A DNA stretch of 64,000 nucleotides, from assembly GCA_017307735.1 (NCBI GenBank), contig JAFKGR010000011.1, forward strand, positions 99,501-163,500, given 5' to 3'. Position 1 is the stretch's first letter, and each line of letters opens with the position of its first letter. Positions 18,003 to 27,153 of this stretch are shown here, one piece after another. The DNA is from Chitinophagaceae bacterium. Lineage in GTDB: Bacteria > Bacteroidota > Bacteroidia > Chitinophagales > Chitinophagaceae. The notes below the pieces were generated by a model. It was not told the origin of the DNA. It ran no database searches and worked only from the letters and a program-made list of their open reading frames with translations. The position numbers and the translations under genes are program-made.

Positions 18003-18329
18003 ATGAACTGGATACTTCTTGTCATCGGAGGATTTTTTGAAATCGGATTTGCCACCTGTCTCGGGAAGGCAAAAGAAACCGCAGGGACAGAATCACTCAT
18101 CTGGTTTACCGGTTTTTTATTTTGCCTCGCAGCAAGTATGACTCTTCTTTACAAAGCTTCGCTGACCATTCCCATAGGGACAGCTTATGCCGTATGGACG
18201 GGCATTGGAGCGTGTGGTACAGTGATCATGGGTTTAATACTTTTTAAAGAGCCGGCCGACTTTTGGCGGTTGTTTTTTCTCTTTACACTCATCTGCAGTA
18301 TTATCGGGCTGAAAGCAGTTTCACACTAA
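18003..18329 (+). CDS. SMR-family transporter, Gdx/SugE-like (guanidinium exporter type)
   Basis: A 108-residue protein with four transmembrane helices of the small multidrug resistance family. The membrane Glu13 (GGFFEIGFATCLGKAK) is the conserved coupling acid. GTAYAVWTGIGACGTVIMG and the ending FKEPADFWRLFF resemble the Gdx/SugE branch, which exports guanidinium rather than bulky drugs. It would act as a dual-topology dimer in the inner membrane. It is 8 bases after selD and 23 bases before the next gene, so it belongs to the same run; there is no room for a guanidine riboswitch directly in front. The subfamily call is an inference. Confidence 0.87.
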   Translation: MNWILLVIGGFFEIGFATCLGKAKETAGTESLIWFTGFLFCLAASMTLLYKASLTIPIGTAYAVWTGIGACGTVIMGLILFKEPADFWRLFFLFTLICSIIGLKAVSH

Positions 18330-18352
18330 GTTATTTTACCGTTGGGTGAAAA

Positions 18353-18958
18353 ATGAAACGGGCCAAGATATTATCTTCGCAGTATTCTATGGCTACCATC
18401 GATAAATTAGCTTCACAGATAAAATCTTATTACAGAAAGAAAAATATGCGTGCTGTATTTCAGATAGGCGCGCATTCCAAAATTATTATTATTTCGCAGG
18501 CTCCCGGCAAAAAAGTAGATGAAACAGGTATTCCATGGAATGATGCCAGCGGCAAAAAATTAAAAGAATGGCTGGGTGTCACTGACCGCGAATTCTATAA
18601 TCCGGAAATATTTTCCATTATGCCCATGGACTTTTGTTATCCCGGAAAAGGCCCCAAAGGAGATTTGCCTCCACGTCCGGAATGTGCAGAGAAATGGCAT
18701 GGGAAAATCCTGAAAAATATAGAAGGGACGCCCATGAAACTTCTCATCGGAAAATATGCCATTGATTATTATCTGGGGGAGAAAAAGAAAGAAACTATCA
18801 CTGAGACGGTAAAACATTATAAAGAATACCTGCCGGAATTTTTTCCACTCATTCATCCTTCACCGCGCAATATCGGCTGGCAAAAAAAGAATCCGTGGTT
18901 TGAAAAAGAAGCAGTAAAACTTTTACAAAAAACCATTTCCAAACTTTTAGAAGAATAA
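18353..18958 (+). CDS. Uracil-DNA glycosylase family protein
   Basis: A 201-residue protein of the uracil-DNA glycosylase superfamily. Visible motifs are IIISQAPGKKVDETGIPWND (motif 1 and flexible loop, about residues 44-63) and LIHPSPRNIGW near residue 165, which matches the HPSP-type motif 2. No FeS-cluster cysteine set of the family 4/5 type is obvious, so it resembles the shorter, poorly characterised group. It may remove uracil or other bases, or have another substrate. The Met at residue 13 (MATIDKLASQ, base 18389) is an alternative start. It is 6 bases from the next gene. Confidence 0.82.
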   Translation: MKRAKILSSQYSMATIDKLASQIKSYYRKKNMRAVFQIGAHSKIIIISQAPGKKVDETGIPWNDASGKKLKEWLGVTDREFYNPEIFSIMPMDFCYPGKGPKGDLPPRPECAEKWHGKILKNIEGTPMKLLIGKYAIDYYLGEKKKETITETVKHYKEYLPEFFPLIHPSPRNIGWQKKNPWFEKEAVKLLQKTISKLLEE

Positions 18959-18964
18959 AAAAAA

Positions 18965-19405
18965 ATGAAACGAATCGGCATCGAACGCGGCGCCTACGAA
19001 GGCATGTACGTTCTTGAAAAATACATGAAGTCAACCTCATTGGATAAAAAATTGTGCGAATTAATCAAAGTGAGAGCTTCTCAAATCAACGGTTGCGCTT
19101 ATTGTCTGGATATGCATACCGAAGAAGCCATGGACATGGGTGAAACTCCCAGGAGGTTGTATGCAGTAGCCGCATGGCACGAATCCCCTCTCTTTACAGA
19201 ACAGGAAAGAATTGCGCTTAAAATGACAGAAGAAATTACACAAATCGGAAAAGAAGGTTTGACAGACGAAACCTACAACGCCGCAATCAGAGCTTTTGGC
19301 GAACAGGCAACTGCGCAAATAATCATGCAGGCGGTTATCATCAATAGCTGGAACCGGATTACCATTTCGGGCAAGGAGGAATACGTAAGTAAACATGATA
19401 AATGA
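18965..19405 (+). CDS. Carboxymuconolactone decarboxylase / AhpD-like protein
   Basis: A 146-residue all-helical protein of the CMD/AhpD family. INGCAYCLDMHTEEA (Cys44, Cys47, His51) is the AhpD-type redox motif that reduces a peroxiredoxin partner or acts as a general peroxidase. Length fits single-domain members. It follows the UDG-family gene by 6 bases and closes the mnmH-selD run. A disulfide or peroxide-handling role would fit next to selenium metabolism, but that link is inference from position only. Confidence 0.88.
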   Translation: MKRIGIERGAYEGMYVLEKYMKSTSLDKKLCELIKVRASQINGCAYCLDMHTEEAMDMGETPRRLYAVAAWHESPLFTEQERIALKMTEEITQIGKEGLTDETYNAAIRAFGEQATAQIIMQAVIINSWNRITISGKEEYVSKHDK

Positions 19406-19503
19406 TAACCTTAGTTTTCAACCGGTTTAATTCTTCTTTTTAATATTGTTTCCGGAGATATTTTTCAATTGATTTACCCTACATTCGTCCCTATACCAAA
19501 CCT

Positions 19504-19899
19504 GTGTCAATCGTGTCAAAAAAAGATATCAGTACCCTGGAAGATATAAAGATTCTTGTCGATGATTTTTATGGCAGGGTGAGAAAAGATGAACTGCTCG
19601 CTCCCATATTTGACGAACGTATCCGGGATCGCTGGCTGAAGCACCTTGAAAGAATGTACACCTTTTGGCAAACCATGTTGCTCGATGAACATACCTATTT
19701 CAGCAGCCCGTTTCCTCCGCATGCAACATTGCCCGTAAAGAAAGAACATTTTGAACGATGGTTAAGTTTATTCTCAGCTACGCTGGATGAATTTTTTGAA
19801 GGAGAAGTCAGAGAGAAAGCCATGTTGAGGGCAACTAAAATGGCGGAGATGTTTCAATTCAAAATCGGACAGATCAGGGAAAGCCATCGAAGGTTATAG
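19504..19899 (+). CDS. Group III truncated haemoglobin
   Basis: A 131-residue globin of the truncated group III type, which binds O2 or NO through haem. The short sequence has the TrHb3 pattern: DFYGRVRKDELLAPIF near the N terminus (Tyr23 as B10), FWQTMLL and PFPPHATLP in the middle, then the proximal His82 in KKEHFERWL. It starts at GTG (19504) or at the next in-frame GTG (19513). It is 98 bases after the AhpD-like gene and converges with birA only 7 bases away. Function in Bacteroidota is not established; NO detoxification is often assumed. Confidence 0.9.
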   Translation: MSIVSKKDISTLEDIKILVDDFYGRVRKDELLAPIFDERIRDRWLKHLERMYTFWQTMLLDEHTYFSSPFPPHATLPVKKEHFERWLSLFSATLDEFFEGEVREKAMLRATKMAEMFQFKIGQIRESHRRL

Positions 19900-19906
19900 G
19901 TATTTA

Positions 19907-20641
19907 TCAAAAACGGATTTGTGCTGTATCAATATCCCACTCCTGTTCAAAAGAATCTTCCGTTTGCAAACGGCCTTCCCTGGTTACACCTTTTACCAAA
20001 GTCTCAAATACCCTGTTGGCAGATCGCAGTTTCACTTTCTGATTTCGTTTAAACAGCCTGTTGTTGTAATCTTCAAGCCATGACTGATACTTTCCATTCT
20101 TCCAATCATCCAGAAAAGAAAGAAAGATGTTTCTTAATTCACCGGCTAAAAGAAGCACATCGAACCTCCGGGAAGTTTCGATAGAAAGAGAAGTTGCCTT
20201 TTCATTAGAAAATTTTTTCTGGTTTACGTTCAGCCCGATGCCGGTTACTGCCCACTGCCAGGATGCACCCTGAATGACAGTCTCAATGAGGATTCCGGCT
20301 GCCTTCTTGTCATTAATGATAATATCGTTTGGCCATTTAACAAAAGCTTCGATGTCACAACAATTCCTGATTAACCGGGCAACACTCAGCGATGCTGCCA
20401 TAGAAACAAAAAATTTATCGCTCAAGGATGCCCAATTCATTTGTGTTACGATGGAGAACTGCACATTTGCGCCCGGCTCTGTTATCCATGCCCTTCCCCG
20501 TCTGCCCTTCCCCTTCGTCTGATCAATGGCAAATACAGTGGTGCTGTGGGTTGCCGATCCCTTTTTTATCAACCCCATGGCATAGTTGTTGGTACTGTCC
20601 ACACTATCGAGGATGATTATTTTTTCTGCAGATACAGACAT
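19907..20641 (-). CDS. birA: Biotin--[acetyl-CoA-carboxylase] ligase, monofunctional
   Basis: A biotin protein ligase that forms biotinyl-AMP and attaches biotin to carrier proteins. From the ATG at 20641 (MSVSAEKIIILDSVDSTNNY) it is 244 residues; the frame is open further upstream to 20767, but that extension is hydrophobic and unlike the family. SVDSTNNYA, TKGKGRRGRAW (the biotinyl-AMP loop, about 43-52) and KWPNDIIINDKKAAGILIE are the catalytic signatures. A small C-terminal SH3-like domain is present. There is no N-terminal helix-turn-helix, so it is not a transcriptional repressor as in E. coli. Divergent from rsfS. Confidence 0.95.
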   Translation of the reverse strand: MSVSAEKIIILDSVDSTNNYAMGLIKKGSATHSTTVFAIDQTKGKGRRGRAWITEPGANVQFSIVTQMNWASLSDKFFVSMAASLSVARLIRNCCDIEAFVKWPNDIIINDKKAAGILIETVIQGASWQWAVTGIGLNVNQKKFSNEKATSLSIETSRRFDVLLLAGELRNIFLSFLDDWKNGKYQSWLEDYNNRLFKRNQKVKLRSANRVFETLVKGVTREGRLQTEDSFEQEWDIDTAQIRF

Positions 20642-20728
20642 AGATAATGGGTTGAAAAAGAAAAATGTACTTTTGATTAAATAGTTGCAAATTTCGACTA
20701 AAAAACAAGATACAAATAGATTAAATTC

Positions 20729-20736
20729 TACTTTTG
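20729..20736 (+). promoter_or_regulatory. -7 element for rsfS
   Basis: TACTTTTG matches TAnnTTTG and lies 43 bases upstream of the TTG start of rsfS. A second TACTTTTG at 20668-20675 is also present on this strand. No ideal -33 TTG is evident. Confidence 0.45.
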
Positions 20737-20778
20737 CGGATTGCAAAAAATGATAATTTGGAATCAAAATAAAACCAT

Positions 20779-21192
20779 TTGAACAATTTAAATTTATTAG
20801 AAAAAAGACAAAAATCTACCAAACGAATAACCAGGAGCAGTAAATTATTCAAGACCATCCTGCATGCCATTCAGGAAAAAAAAGGAGAAAATGTGGTCAG
20901 TCTCGATTTAAAAAAAATTCATGAAGCGGTAACTGATTTTTTTATTATTTGTGAGGCGACAAATCCGGTACAATTAAAATCAATTGCGGATTTTGTGGAA
21001 GAAGAGGTTCAGAAAAAGTGTGGCGAAAAGCCCTTTAAAAGCACCGGGCACCAGGGCGAGCAGTGGATACTGATAGATTACATCAATATCGTGGTTCATA
21101 TAATGATGAGCAATTCCCGTAAATTCTATAAACTGGAAGAAATGTGGAGTGATGCAGAAATAAAAGAGCATGATATAAATTCGGGTAAATAA
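20779..21192 (+). CDS. rsfS: Ribosomal silencing factor RsfS
   Basis: A 137-residue protein of the RsfS/DUF143 (Iojap) family, which binds ribosomal protein L14 and blocks 30S-50S joining under nutrient limitation. Signatures are LDLKKIHEAVTDFFIICEATN, STGHQGEQWILIDYINIVVHIM and the C-terminal FYKLEEMWSDAE. The start appears to be TTG at 20779, since no ATG occurs before the conserved region until too far in. It lies 75 bases before ftsH on the same strand, a common neighbourhood in Bacteroidota. Confidence 0.93.
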   Translation: MNNLNLLEKRQKSTKRITRSSKLFKTILHAIQEKKGENVVSLDLKKIHEAVTDFFIICEATNPVQLKSIADFVEEEVQKKCGEKPFKSTGHQGEQWILIDYINIVVHIMMSNSRKFYKLEEMWSDAEIKEHDINSGK

Positions 21193-21251
21193 ACAATCAT
21201 AAACAGAACTTTTAATTTAAACAGTCCTGAAAATAACAATCAGGAAAAAAA

Positions 21252-21265
21252 TTTGCGATAGCAAA
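21252..21265 (+). promoter_or_regulatory. Small hairpin just before the ftsH start codon
   Basis: TTTGC-gata-GCAAA is a perfect 5-bp stem with a 4-base loop, ending two bases before the ftsH ATG. A second inverted repeat, TCCTGA...TCAGGA, lies a little further upstream. These may affect translation initiation of ftsH; function unproven. Confidence 0.3.
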
Positions 21266-21267
21266 GA

Positions 21268-23352
21268 ATGGCAACAGAACAACCAAAAAGAAAATATACG
21301 CGAGGGCCTGGCAACAACATGCCGCCTCCATCTGATAATGGAAGGGACAACGATCCCAGGAAGAAACCCAAACTCAGTATTTATTGGGTTTACGGAATTT
21401 TATTTGCCGTAATCATCGGTTATAACATCATGTCTCATTCGGGAACAAACGGGATCGAAATTGAAGACACCCAGTTTTTCCAAATGCTGAAACAGGGGGA
21501 TGTTGACCAGATAAAAATTGTCGGCAACAGGAAGCTGGTTCGTGTAACCATCGATGCAAATGCGCTCAAGAAAGATTCCGCTAATTTCTACAAACAGATG
21601 TTTGGAAAGGATTATCAGGCTGCCTTAACAATCGCCGGCGAACCACAGGCATTCTTCACCATTGTGAAAGATGATGTATTTGCCAATCATTTGTACCAGT
21701 ATTATAAAGATCACCCTGAGGTAAAACGGATACCGATGAAAGCAGGCGATGAAGGCGAAGTATTCGGACAAATCGTAAGTACGCTTTTACCAATCCTTCT
21801 GATCGCGCTGGTATTCATCATGATGATGCGAAAAGTAGGTGGCGGAGGAGCAGCCGGAGGACCGGGAGGAATTTTCAATATCGGAAAAAGTAAGGCAACC
21901 CTTTTTGAAAAAGGGACAAAAGTGAATATCAACTTCTCAGATGTAGCAGGACTTGATGAAGCCAAAGTGGAAGTCATGGAAATTGTGGACTTCCTTAAAA
22001 ATCCAAAAAAATATACCTCTCTGGGTGGTAAAATTCCAAAAGGGGCTTTGCTCGTAGGCCCTCCGGGAACGGGGAAAACCTTACTCGCCAAAGCCGTAGC
22101 CGGTGAAGCACAGGTACCTTTCTTCAGCCTGAGCGGAAGTGATTTTGTGGAAATGTTTGTAGGAGTGGGCGCAAGCCGTGTACGCGACCTTTTCAAACAA
22201 GCACGGGAAAAAGCGCCTTGTATCATATTCATTGATGAAATAGATGCCATCGGACGTGCCAGAGGAAAGAATATGATGATGAGCAACGATGAAAGGGAAA
22301 ACACCCTCAATCAATTGCTGGTTGAAATGGACGGATTCGGAACTGATCTCGGCATCATAATCCTGGCAGCTACCAACCGGCCTGATGTACTGGATAGCGC
22401 ACTTCTGAGACCGGGCCGTTTTGACAGACAGATTTCTATTGACCGTCCGGACCTGGTTGGAAGGGAAGCTATCTTTAAAGTCCACTTAAAACCCATTAAA
22501 GTAAGCCAGACACTGGATACTCATAAACTTGCCGAACAAACTCCAGGATTTGCAGGAGCCGACATAGCCAACGTGTGCAATGAAGCTGCCCTGATTGCTG
22601 CAAGAAATAACAAGTCGGCTGTGGATATGAAGGATTTTCAGGATGCAATTGACCGTGTCATTGGGGGGTTGGAAAAGAAAAATAAAATCATCCTTCCTGA
22701 AGAAAAACAAATCATCGCTTATCACGAAGCTGGCCATGCCATCTGCGGATGGTTTTTGGAACATGCATACCCGTTATTAAAAGTTACCATTGTTCCCCGT
22801 GGTACGGCGGCTCTCGGTTATGCCCAATACACACCCAAAGAACAATACCTGTACAACACAGACCAGTTGATGGATCAGATTTGTATGTCATTGGGTGGCC
22901 GTGCTTCCGAACAGATTTTTTTCGGAAAAATCAGTACCGGAGCAAGCAACGACCTTCAGCAGGTTACAAAAATGGCCTATAGCATGGTTACCGTTTATGG
23001 GATGAATCCCAAAGTAGGAAACGTAAGTTATTATGACCCTCAGCAGGAAAATACATTCGTAAAACCATTTAGTGAGGAAACCGGGAAACTGATTGATGAG
23101 GAAGTCCGCAAACTTGTGGATGGTGCATACGGGCGTACCAAAGATCTGCTCACAGAACGCAGAAAGGAAGTGGAAATTCTGGCTCAGGCATTATTGAAAC
23201 GTGAAGTATTGTTCCAAAGCGACGTGGAAGAATTGATTGGAAAACGGCCGTGGGAAGATAAGAAAGCATTGGATTTTATTGACAATCCCAAAGAAGGAGT
23301 GGTAAATAATCCGTTGCCGGGCAGCCACGAAATAGAGGAATCAGGAATCTGA
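21268..23352 (+). CDS. ftsH: ATP-dependent zinc metalloprotease FtsH
   Basis: A 694-residue membrane-anchored AAA+ protease that degrades damaged membrane and some soluble proteins. Two transmembrane segments (about residues 36-51 and 168-188) enclose a periplasmic domain. The AAA module has Walker A GPPGTGKT (264-271), Walker B IIFIDEID and the SRH around [16 protein letters not shown]. The protease domain has HEAGH (486-490) and the third zinc ligand Asp562 in SNDLQQV. The C-terminal tail is proline- and glutamate-rich, as in other Bacteroidota FtsH. Complete. Confidence 0.98.
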   Translation: MATEQPKRKYTRGPGNNMPPPSDNGRDNDPRKKPKLSIYWVYGILFAVIIGYNIMSHSGTNGIEIEDTQFFQMLKQGDVDQIKIVGNRKLVRVTIDANALKKDSANFYKQMFGKDYQAALTIAGEPQAFFTIVKDDVFANHLYQYYKDHPEVKRIPMKAGDEGEVFGQIVSTLLPILLIALVFIMMMRKVGGGGAAGGPGGIFNIGKSKATLFEKGTKVNINFSDVAGLDEAKVEVMEIVDFLKNPKKYTSLGGKIPKGALLVGPPGTGKTLLAKAVAGEAQVPFFSLSGSDFVEMFVGVGASRVRDLFKQAREKAPCIIFIDEIDAIGRARGKNMMMSNDERENTLNQLLVEMDGFGTDLGIIILAATNRPDVLDSALLRPGRFDRQISIDRPDLVGREAIFKVHLKPIKVSQTLDTHKLAEQTPGFAGADIANVCNEAALIAARNNKSAVDMKDFQDAIDRVIGGLEKKNKIILPEEKQIIAYHEAGHAICGWFLEHAYPLLKVTIVPRGTAALGYAQYTPKEQYLYNTDQLMDQICMSLGGRASEQIFFGKISTGASNDLQQVTKMAYSMVTVYGMNPKVGNVSYYDPQQENTFVKPFSEETGKLIDEEVRKLVDGAYGRTKDLLTERRKEVEILAQALLKREVLFQSDVEELIGKRPWEDKKALDFIDNPKEGVVNNPLPGSHEIEESGI

Positions 23353-23379
23353 AATTAAAGAACCAAAAGAATAATCATG

Positions 23380-23406
23380 AGAGGCGGATTGAAGGTATCC
23401 ACCTCT
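23380..23406 (+). terminator. Terminator between ftsH and the P-type ATPase gene
   Basis: AGAGG-C-GGAT pairs with ATCC-A-CCTCT (9 bp around one mismatch, 7-base loop), followed by a T run. It lies between convergent genes. Confidence 0.7.
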
Positions 23407-23424
23407 TTTTGTTTTATGGCCATT

Positions 23425-25965
23425 TTAAACCCCTGCCTGAAATTCTGAAGGTTCGCTTTCCTCGTCAGATTTTTTCCTGTTAAAAAGTTTGTACACCTCA
23501 AACCATACAACCGAAACAATTCCTGTGATAAAAACCATTCCAAATTCATTCAGGGAAAGTTGGGTTACTGAAAAGAAAGAAGCAAATCTGTTTTCAAAAA
23601 GAATCAGCATCAGCAACAGGAATGTGAGTGATGTGATACCAAAAAGAAGAGGGTTTCTTTTTGTAAAACTTTCCAGAATGCCTGAGTAAAAAGACCGGTT
23701 TTCAAAACTCAAAACAATATTGGCGATGATCAAAGTACTGAACACCATCGCCCGTGTCTTTTCTTCATTACCGCCATTTGCAACGCTCCATTGGTAAATA
23801 AACAACACCCCCGCTGTAATGGCCAATCCCTGGATAATACTTATCGTGAGTTCTCTCCAGTTTAAAAATGTATTTGTCAAAGCCCTCGGACCTCTTTTCA
23901 TAGCATTTTTCTCAATAGGTTCATTTTCATACACAATAGAACATGTTGGGCCCATCACCAATTCAAGAAAGATAACATGTACCGGAGAAAAAATCTGAGG
24001 GTAAACCCAACCCAGAAACAGAGGCAGTGAAACAGCAAGAATAATCGGGATGTGTATGGAAATAATATACTGAATGGCTTTTTTAATATTGGCATAAATC
24101 CTCCGGCCTGCTTCAATTCCGGTTACCAGTTTGCCAAGGTCATCATTGGTTATTACCAGTGAGGCCGCCGCTTTCGCAATTTCTGTCCCTTTGTGGCCCA
24201 TGGCAACACCGATGTGGGCTGCTTTCAGGGCAGGTGCATCGTTCACGCCATCTCCGAGCATGGCCACTATTTCTCCTTTTCTTTTTAGTGTATTCACAAC
24301 TGTTAGCTTAGCCTCCGGAAACATTCGTGTAAACAGTGTTGTTTTTTCTACAGCATCATCCAATTCATTTTGAGAATAATTCAGAATATCATTTCCTTCC
24401 AGGCAATCCGAAGCATTGATTATTCCTGCCTGACGTGCAATGGCACGGGTTGTATCTGAATTATCACCCGTAATAATCTTCACCTTAATCCCGGCTTCAT
24501 AAATACGCTGAAAGACCTCTTGAATACCCGCTTTGGGCGGATCATAAAAAGCAACAAGTCCCAAAAATCCGAATTTGAAATCCTGTTGTTTTTCAGGAAA
24601 ATCATTTCCCTCAAAAACAGCTTTTGCAACGCCAAGAATACGCAGCCCTTCTTTTCCAAAATCTTTTACCTGGTCTCTGATCACTTCTTTTTTCTCATCG
24701 GTCAGATCACAAACGCTGAGAATAGATTCAGGCGCACCTTTGGCGGCAATGATTCTTTCGCCTTCACCATTTTCAAACAGATGGGTCATCATTGGCGGTT
24801 TGCCATCCAGCGGATATTCGTGAATCATACGAAAATCTGTGCGGGCATCTTTTCCCTGTGTTTGCTCATATAAATTGTGAAGCGTTTTCTCCATCGGGTC
24901 AAACGGAACCGGCTCACTTGACCACATGGCATATTCAATTAATGTTGAAAGATGTGGTTCGCCAAAACTATTCGCATCATAGGATTGCAGCGTGGAAAAA
25001 TCGTAGAGGTATTTTAACTGCATGGAATTTTCAGTAATGGTTCCGGTCTTGTCGGCGCAGATTACGGTTGTGCTTCCGAGAGTTTCCACGATGGAGCTGC
25101 GTTTGATGATAATACCCTCCTTCATCAGCTTCCAGGCGCCCAATGCCATAAATGTGGTGAACGCTACCGGGATTTCTTCAGGAAGTACAGACATAGCCAG
25201 AGTAAGCCCGTTGAGAAGGCTTTTAAAAAAATCCCTTGTATCAATAAAGCGAACGATACAAACCAGTACAAAAACGGCAACACCAATTACCGCCATTCCC
25301 CTCACAAATTTTCTGATTTGAGTTTGCAGTGGAGAACTTTCTTCTTTAATGGTTGTTACAGACTCCCCGATTTTTCCCATCCGGGTTTCTTTACCAATTT
25401 TTTCAACTTCAAAAACTGCTAACCCTGAAACGGTAATGGTACCACTATACACCTTGTTATTTTCTGAATCCTTGTCTTTAAATACTGAAAAGCTTTCTCC
25501 CGTCAGCGATGCTTCATTCACTGCAAAATCATTACTATGTACAATCCGGCCGTCAGCATTGACCATTTTCCCTTCTTCCGTGATGCACAGATCACCAACC
25601 GCAATTTCCTGCGTTGGAATCTTTATGATTTTTGAATCTCTGATTACTGTACTCAGCGGTTCATTTAATTTTTCAATTTCCTTCAACGCCTCTCTGCTTC
25701 GGTTATCCTGATAAAAGGAAATGAGTGATACGGCAACTGTAGCAGCAAACATGAATACAGCATCTCCATAATTTCCGATTACCAGGTAAATAATTGAAAC
25801 CACAATGAGCAAAATGAGCATTGGCTCTTTGACAATATCAATTAATAATGTAAGCCAGGTACTTCTTCCATAAGTTCCCATCCGGTTAAATCCATATTTT
25901 TCTCTTGACTGATTAAGCGCTTCTTCATTTAAACCTTTGAGATATGATGGAATGTTAGGATTCAT
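23425..25965 (-). CDS. Cation-translocating P-type ATPase (P2, Ca2+-ATPase-like)
   Basis: An 846-residue P-type ATPase with ten or so hydrophobic segments. The N-terminal cation-ATPase domain (YLKGLNEEALNQSREKYGFN) is followed by the actuator domain (VNEASLTGES), then the phosphorylation motif ICADKTGTITEN with Asp305, the nucleotide-binding domain with KGAPE, and the hinge MLGDGVNDAPALKAAHIGVAM. Overall order resembles P2A/P2B calcium pumps. The helix-4 ion motif reads PEEIP instead of the PEGLP usual in Ca2+ pumps, so the transported ion is not certain. The last four helices are present. It converges with ftsH. Confidence 0.92.
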   Translation of the reverse strand: MNPNIPSYLKGLNEEALNQSREKYGFNRMGTYGRSTWLTLLIDIVKEPMLILLIVVSIIYLVIGNYGDAVFMFAATVAVSLISFYQDNRSREALKEIEKLNEPLSTVIRDSKIIKIPTQEIAVGDLCITEEGKMVNADGRIVHSNDFAVNEASLTGESFSVFKDKDSENNKVYSGTITVSGLAVFEVEKIGKETRMGKIGESVTTIKEESSPLQTQIRKFVRGMAVIGVAVFVLVCIVRFIDTRDFFKSLLNGLTLAMSVLPEEIPVAFTTFMALGAWKLMKEGIIIKRSSIVETLGSTTVICADKTGTITENSMQLKYLYDFSTLQSYDANSFGEPHLSTLIEYAMWSSEPVPFDPMEKTLHNLYEQTQGKDARTDFRMIHEYPLDGKPPMMTHLFENGEGERIIAAKGAPESILSVCDLTDEKKEVIRDQVKDFGKEGLRILGVAKAVFEGNDFPEKQQDFKFGFLGLVAFYDPPKAGIQEVFQRIYEAGIKVKIITGDNSDTTRAIARQAGIINASDCLEGNDILNYSQNELDDAVEKTTLFTRMFPEAKLTVVNTLKRKGEIVAMLGDGVNDAPALKAAHIGVAMGHKGTEIAKAAASLVITNDDLGKLVTGIEAGRRIYANIKKAIQYIISIHIPIILAVSLPLFLGWVYPQIFSPVHVIFLELVMGPTCSIVYENEPIEKNAMKRGPRALTNTFLNWRELTISIIQGLAITAGVLFIYQWSVANGGNEEKTRAMVFSTLIIANIVLSFENRSFYSGILESFTKRNPLLFGITSLTFLLLMLILFENRFASFFSVTQLSLNEFGMVFITGIVSVVWFEVYKLFNRKKSDEESEPSEFQAGV

Positions 25966-26119
25966 GTTTTATAAAAGTAAGGTGTCTGTTGAGGAGAATT
26001 TATTTTTTGATTTACTTTTTTCAATTACTCTTTCTTAAGATTTTGCAGTCGTGAGGTTTGAAATCACCAAATTGTCAAATCTAATTCTTTGAAAAGTAGT
26101 TGCATCTTTCCCTGGTGGT

Positions 26120-27058
26120 TTATTCCCTTTTTGATTTTTTGGGAAAAACGTCATTAAAGTTGAGCGAAGAATTTTTTCTTGCATCATCCCTGATCATCGT
26201 TTCTTCAGACAATGGCCTTTTTTCCAGAATCCATTCCCGCAAAAAATCATGTATTTCCGGGAGGTATTCAGTCATCGGAAAAGAAGCTGCATCATGACCT
26301 ATTCCGTCAAGGACGATGAAATAATAAGGTTCGTCTTTTTTCCTGTATTCTTTAATAACCATGGAAGATCCATACATTCCTGTTCCAAAAAGAGCAATTT
26401 TTTTGAATGGTACCACATCGTCTTTATTCCCATGAAAAAGCAAAACCGGATCCGGCTTTTCCTTATATTTTGGCCTGCCGTGGTTGCTGTAAACCGCACC
26501 TGCAAAGGAAATAATCCCTGCATATTGAAAAGAGGGTGGAAGGATTGCTTTGTCTCTGAAATTTCTTTTTCTGAAATCGGCAGTCAATACGGTAATTGCT
26601 CCCGAACTTGAACCACTACCTAAAATCCTGGTTGTATCTATGTGCAATGAATCTGCATGATGCAATAAAAATCCGGTGGCAGTATAAAAATCTTCGACAG
26701 CCATGTTGATGGCGTTAACCAAAGTTTTACGGTTGAAAAGAGACGGCGGTTTGGTGGCATTTTTCATCCCAAGCCTGTAATCGATTGAAGCAACCATAAA
26801 TCCGCTATCAGCAAGGGATTTGAAATAATCATGGTATTCACCTGCATCTCTGCTCCCGGTATAGAATGCTCCGCCAAAAACAAAAATGATACATGGGTTT
26901 TTTTCTTGGGGATCGGAGGGCTGATATATATCCATTTTCAATTCCTGCGTATCCCGTATTGCATATACAAGAGTCGATTTTTGTGCATTTGCCTGATGGC
27001 TAAACAAAAGAAACAAAATCAATGTTCCGGTCAGAGGTATCTTTCCTGAAAATTTCAT
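26120..27058 (-). CDS. Secreted alpha/beta hydrolase (esterase-lipase-like)
   Basis: A 312-residue protein with a signal peptide (MKFSGKIPLTGTLILFLLFSHQANAQ). It shows an alpha/beta-hydrolase fold of the carboxylesterase type: VFGGAFYTGS (residues 60-69) is the HGGG-type oxyanion region, GSSSG (149-153) holds the nucleophile Ser151, and HGNKDDVVP and GIGHDAASF supply Asp and His near the C terminus. The N-terminal KMDIYQPSD is common in BD-FAE-like esterases. An exported esterase is the best description; the substrate is unknown. It stands alone, with no clear operon partner. Confidence 0.85.
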   Translation of the reverse strand: MKFSGKIPLTGTLILFLLFSHQANAQKSTLVYAIRDTQELKMDIYQPSDPQEKNPCIIFVFGGAFYTGSRDAGEYHDYFKSLADSGFMVASIDYRLGMKNATKPPSLFNRKTLVNAINMAVEDFYTATGFLLHHADSLHIDTTRILGSGSSSGAITVLTADFRKRNFRDKAILPPSFQYAGIISFAGAVYSNHGRPKYKEKPDPVLLFHGNKDDVVPFKKIALFGTGMYGSSMVIKEYRKKDEPYYFIVLDGIGHDAASFPMTEYLPEIHDFLREWILEKRPLSEETMIRDDARKNSSLNFNDVFPKKSKRE

Positions 27059-27153
27059 CGGCCAAATTACTTCTGAATAATGAGTTTTATCTTACCGGGT
27101 GATTTAAAAAATCCGTGATTTTACCTGATTGAAAAATTGTACCCGGAGTGAAA

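Noticed and set aside
18003..18329. Possible guanidine riboswitch in front of the Gdx-like gene
   Set aside because: The gene starts 8 bases after selD, leaving no room for a riboswitch directly upstream.
20642..20767. 42-residue N-terminal extension of BirA
   Set aside because: It is hydrophobic, not helix-turn-helix-like, and the conserved ligase sequence begins right after the Met at 20641.
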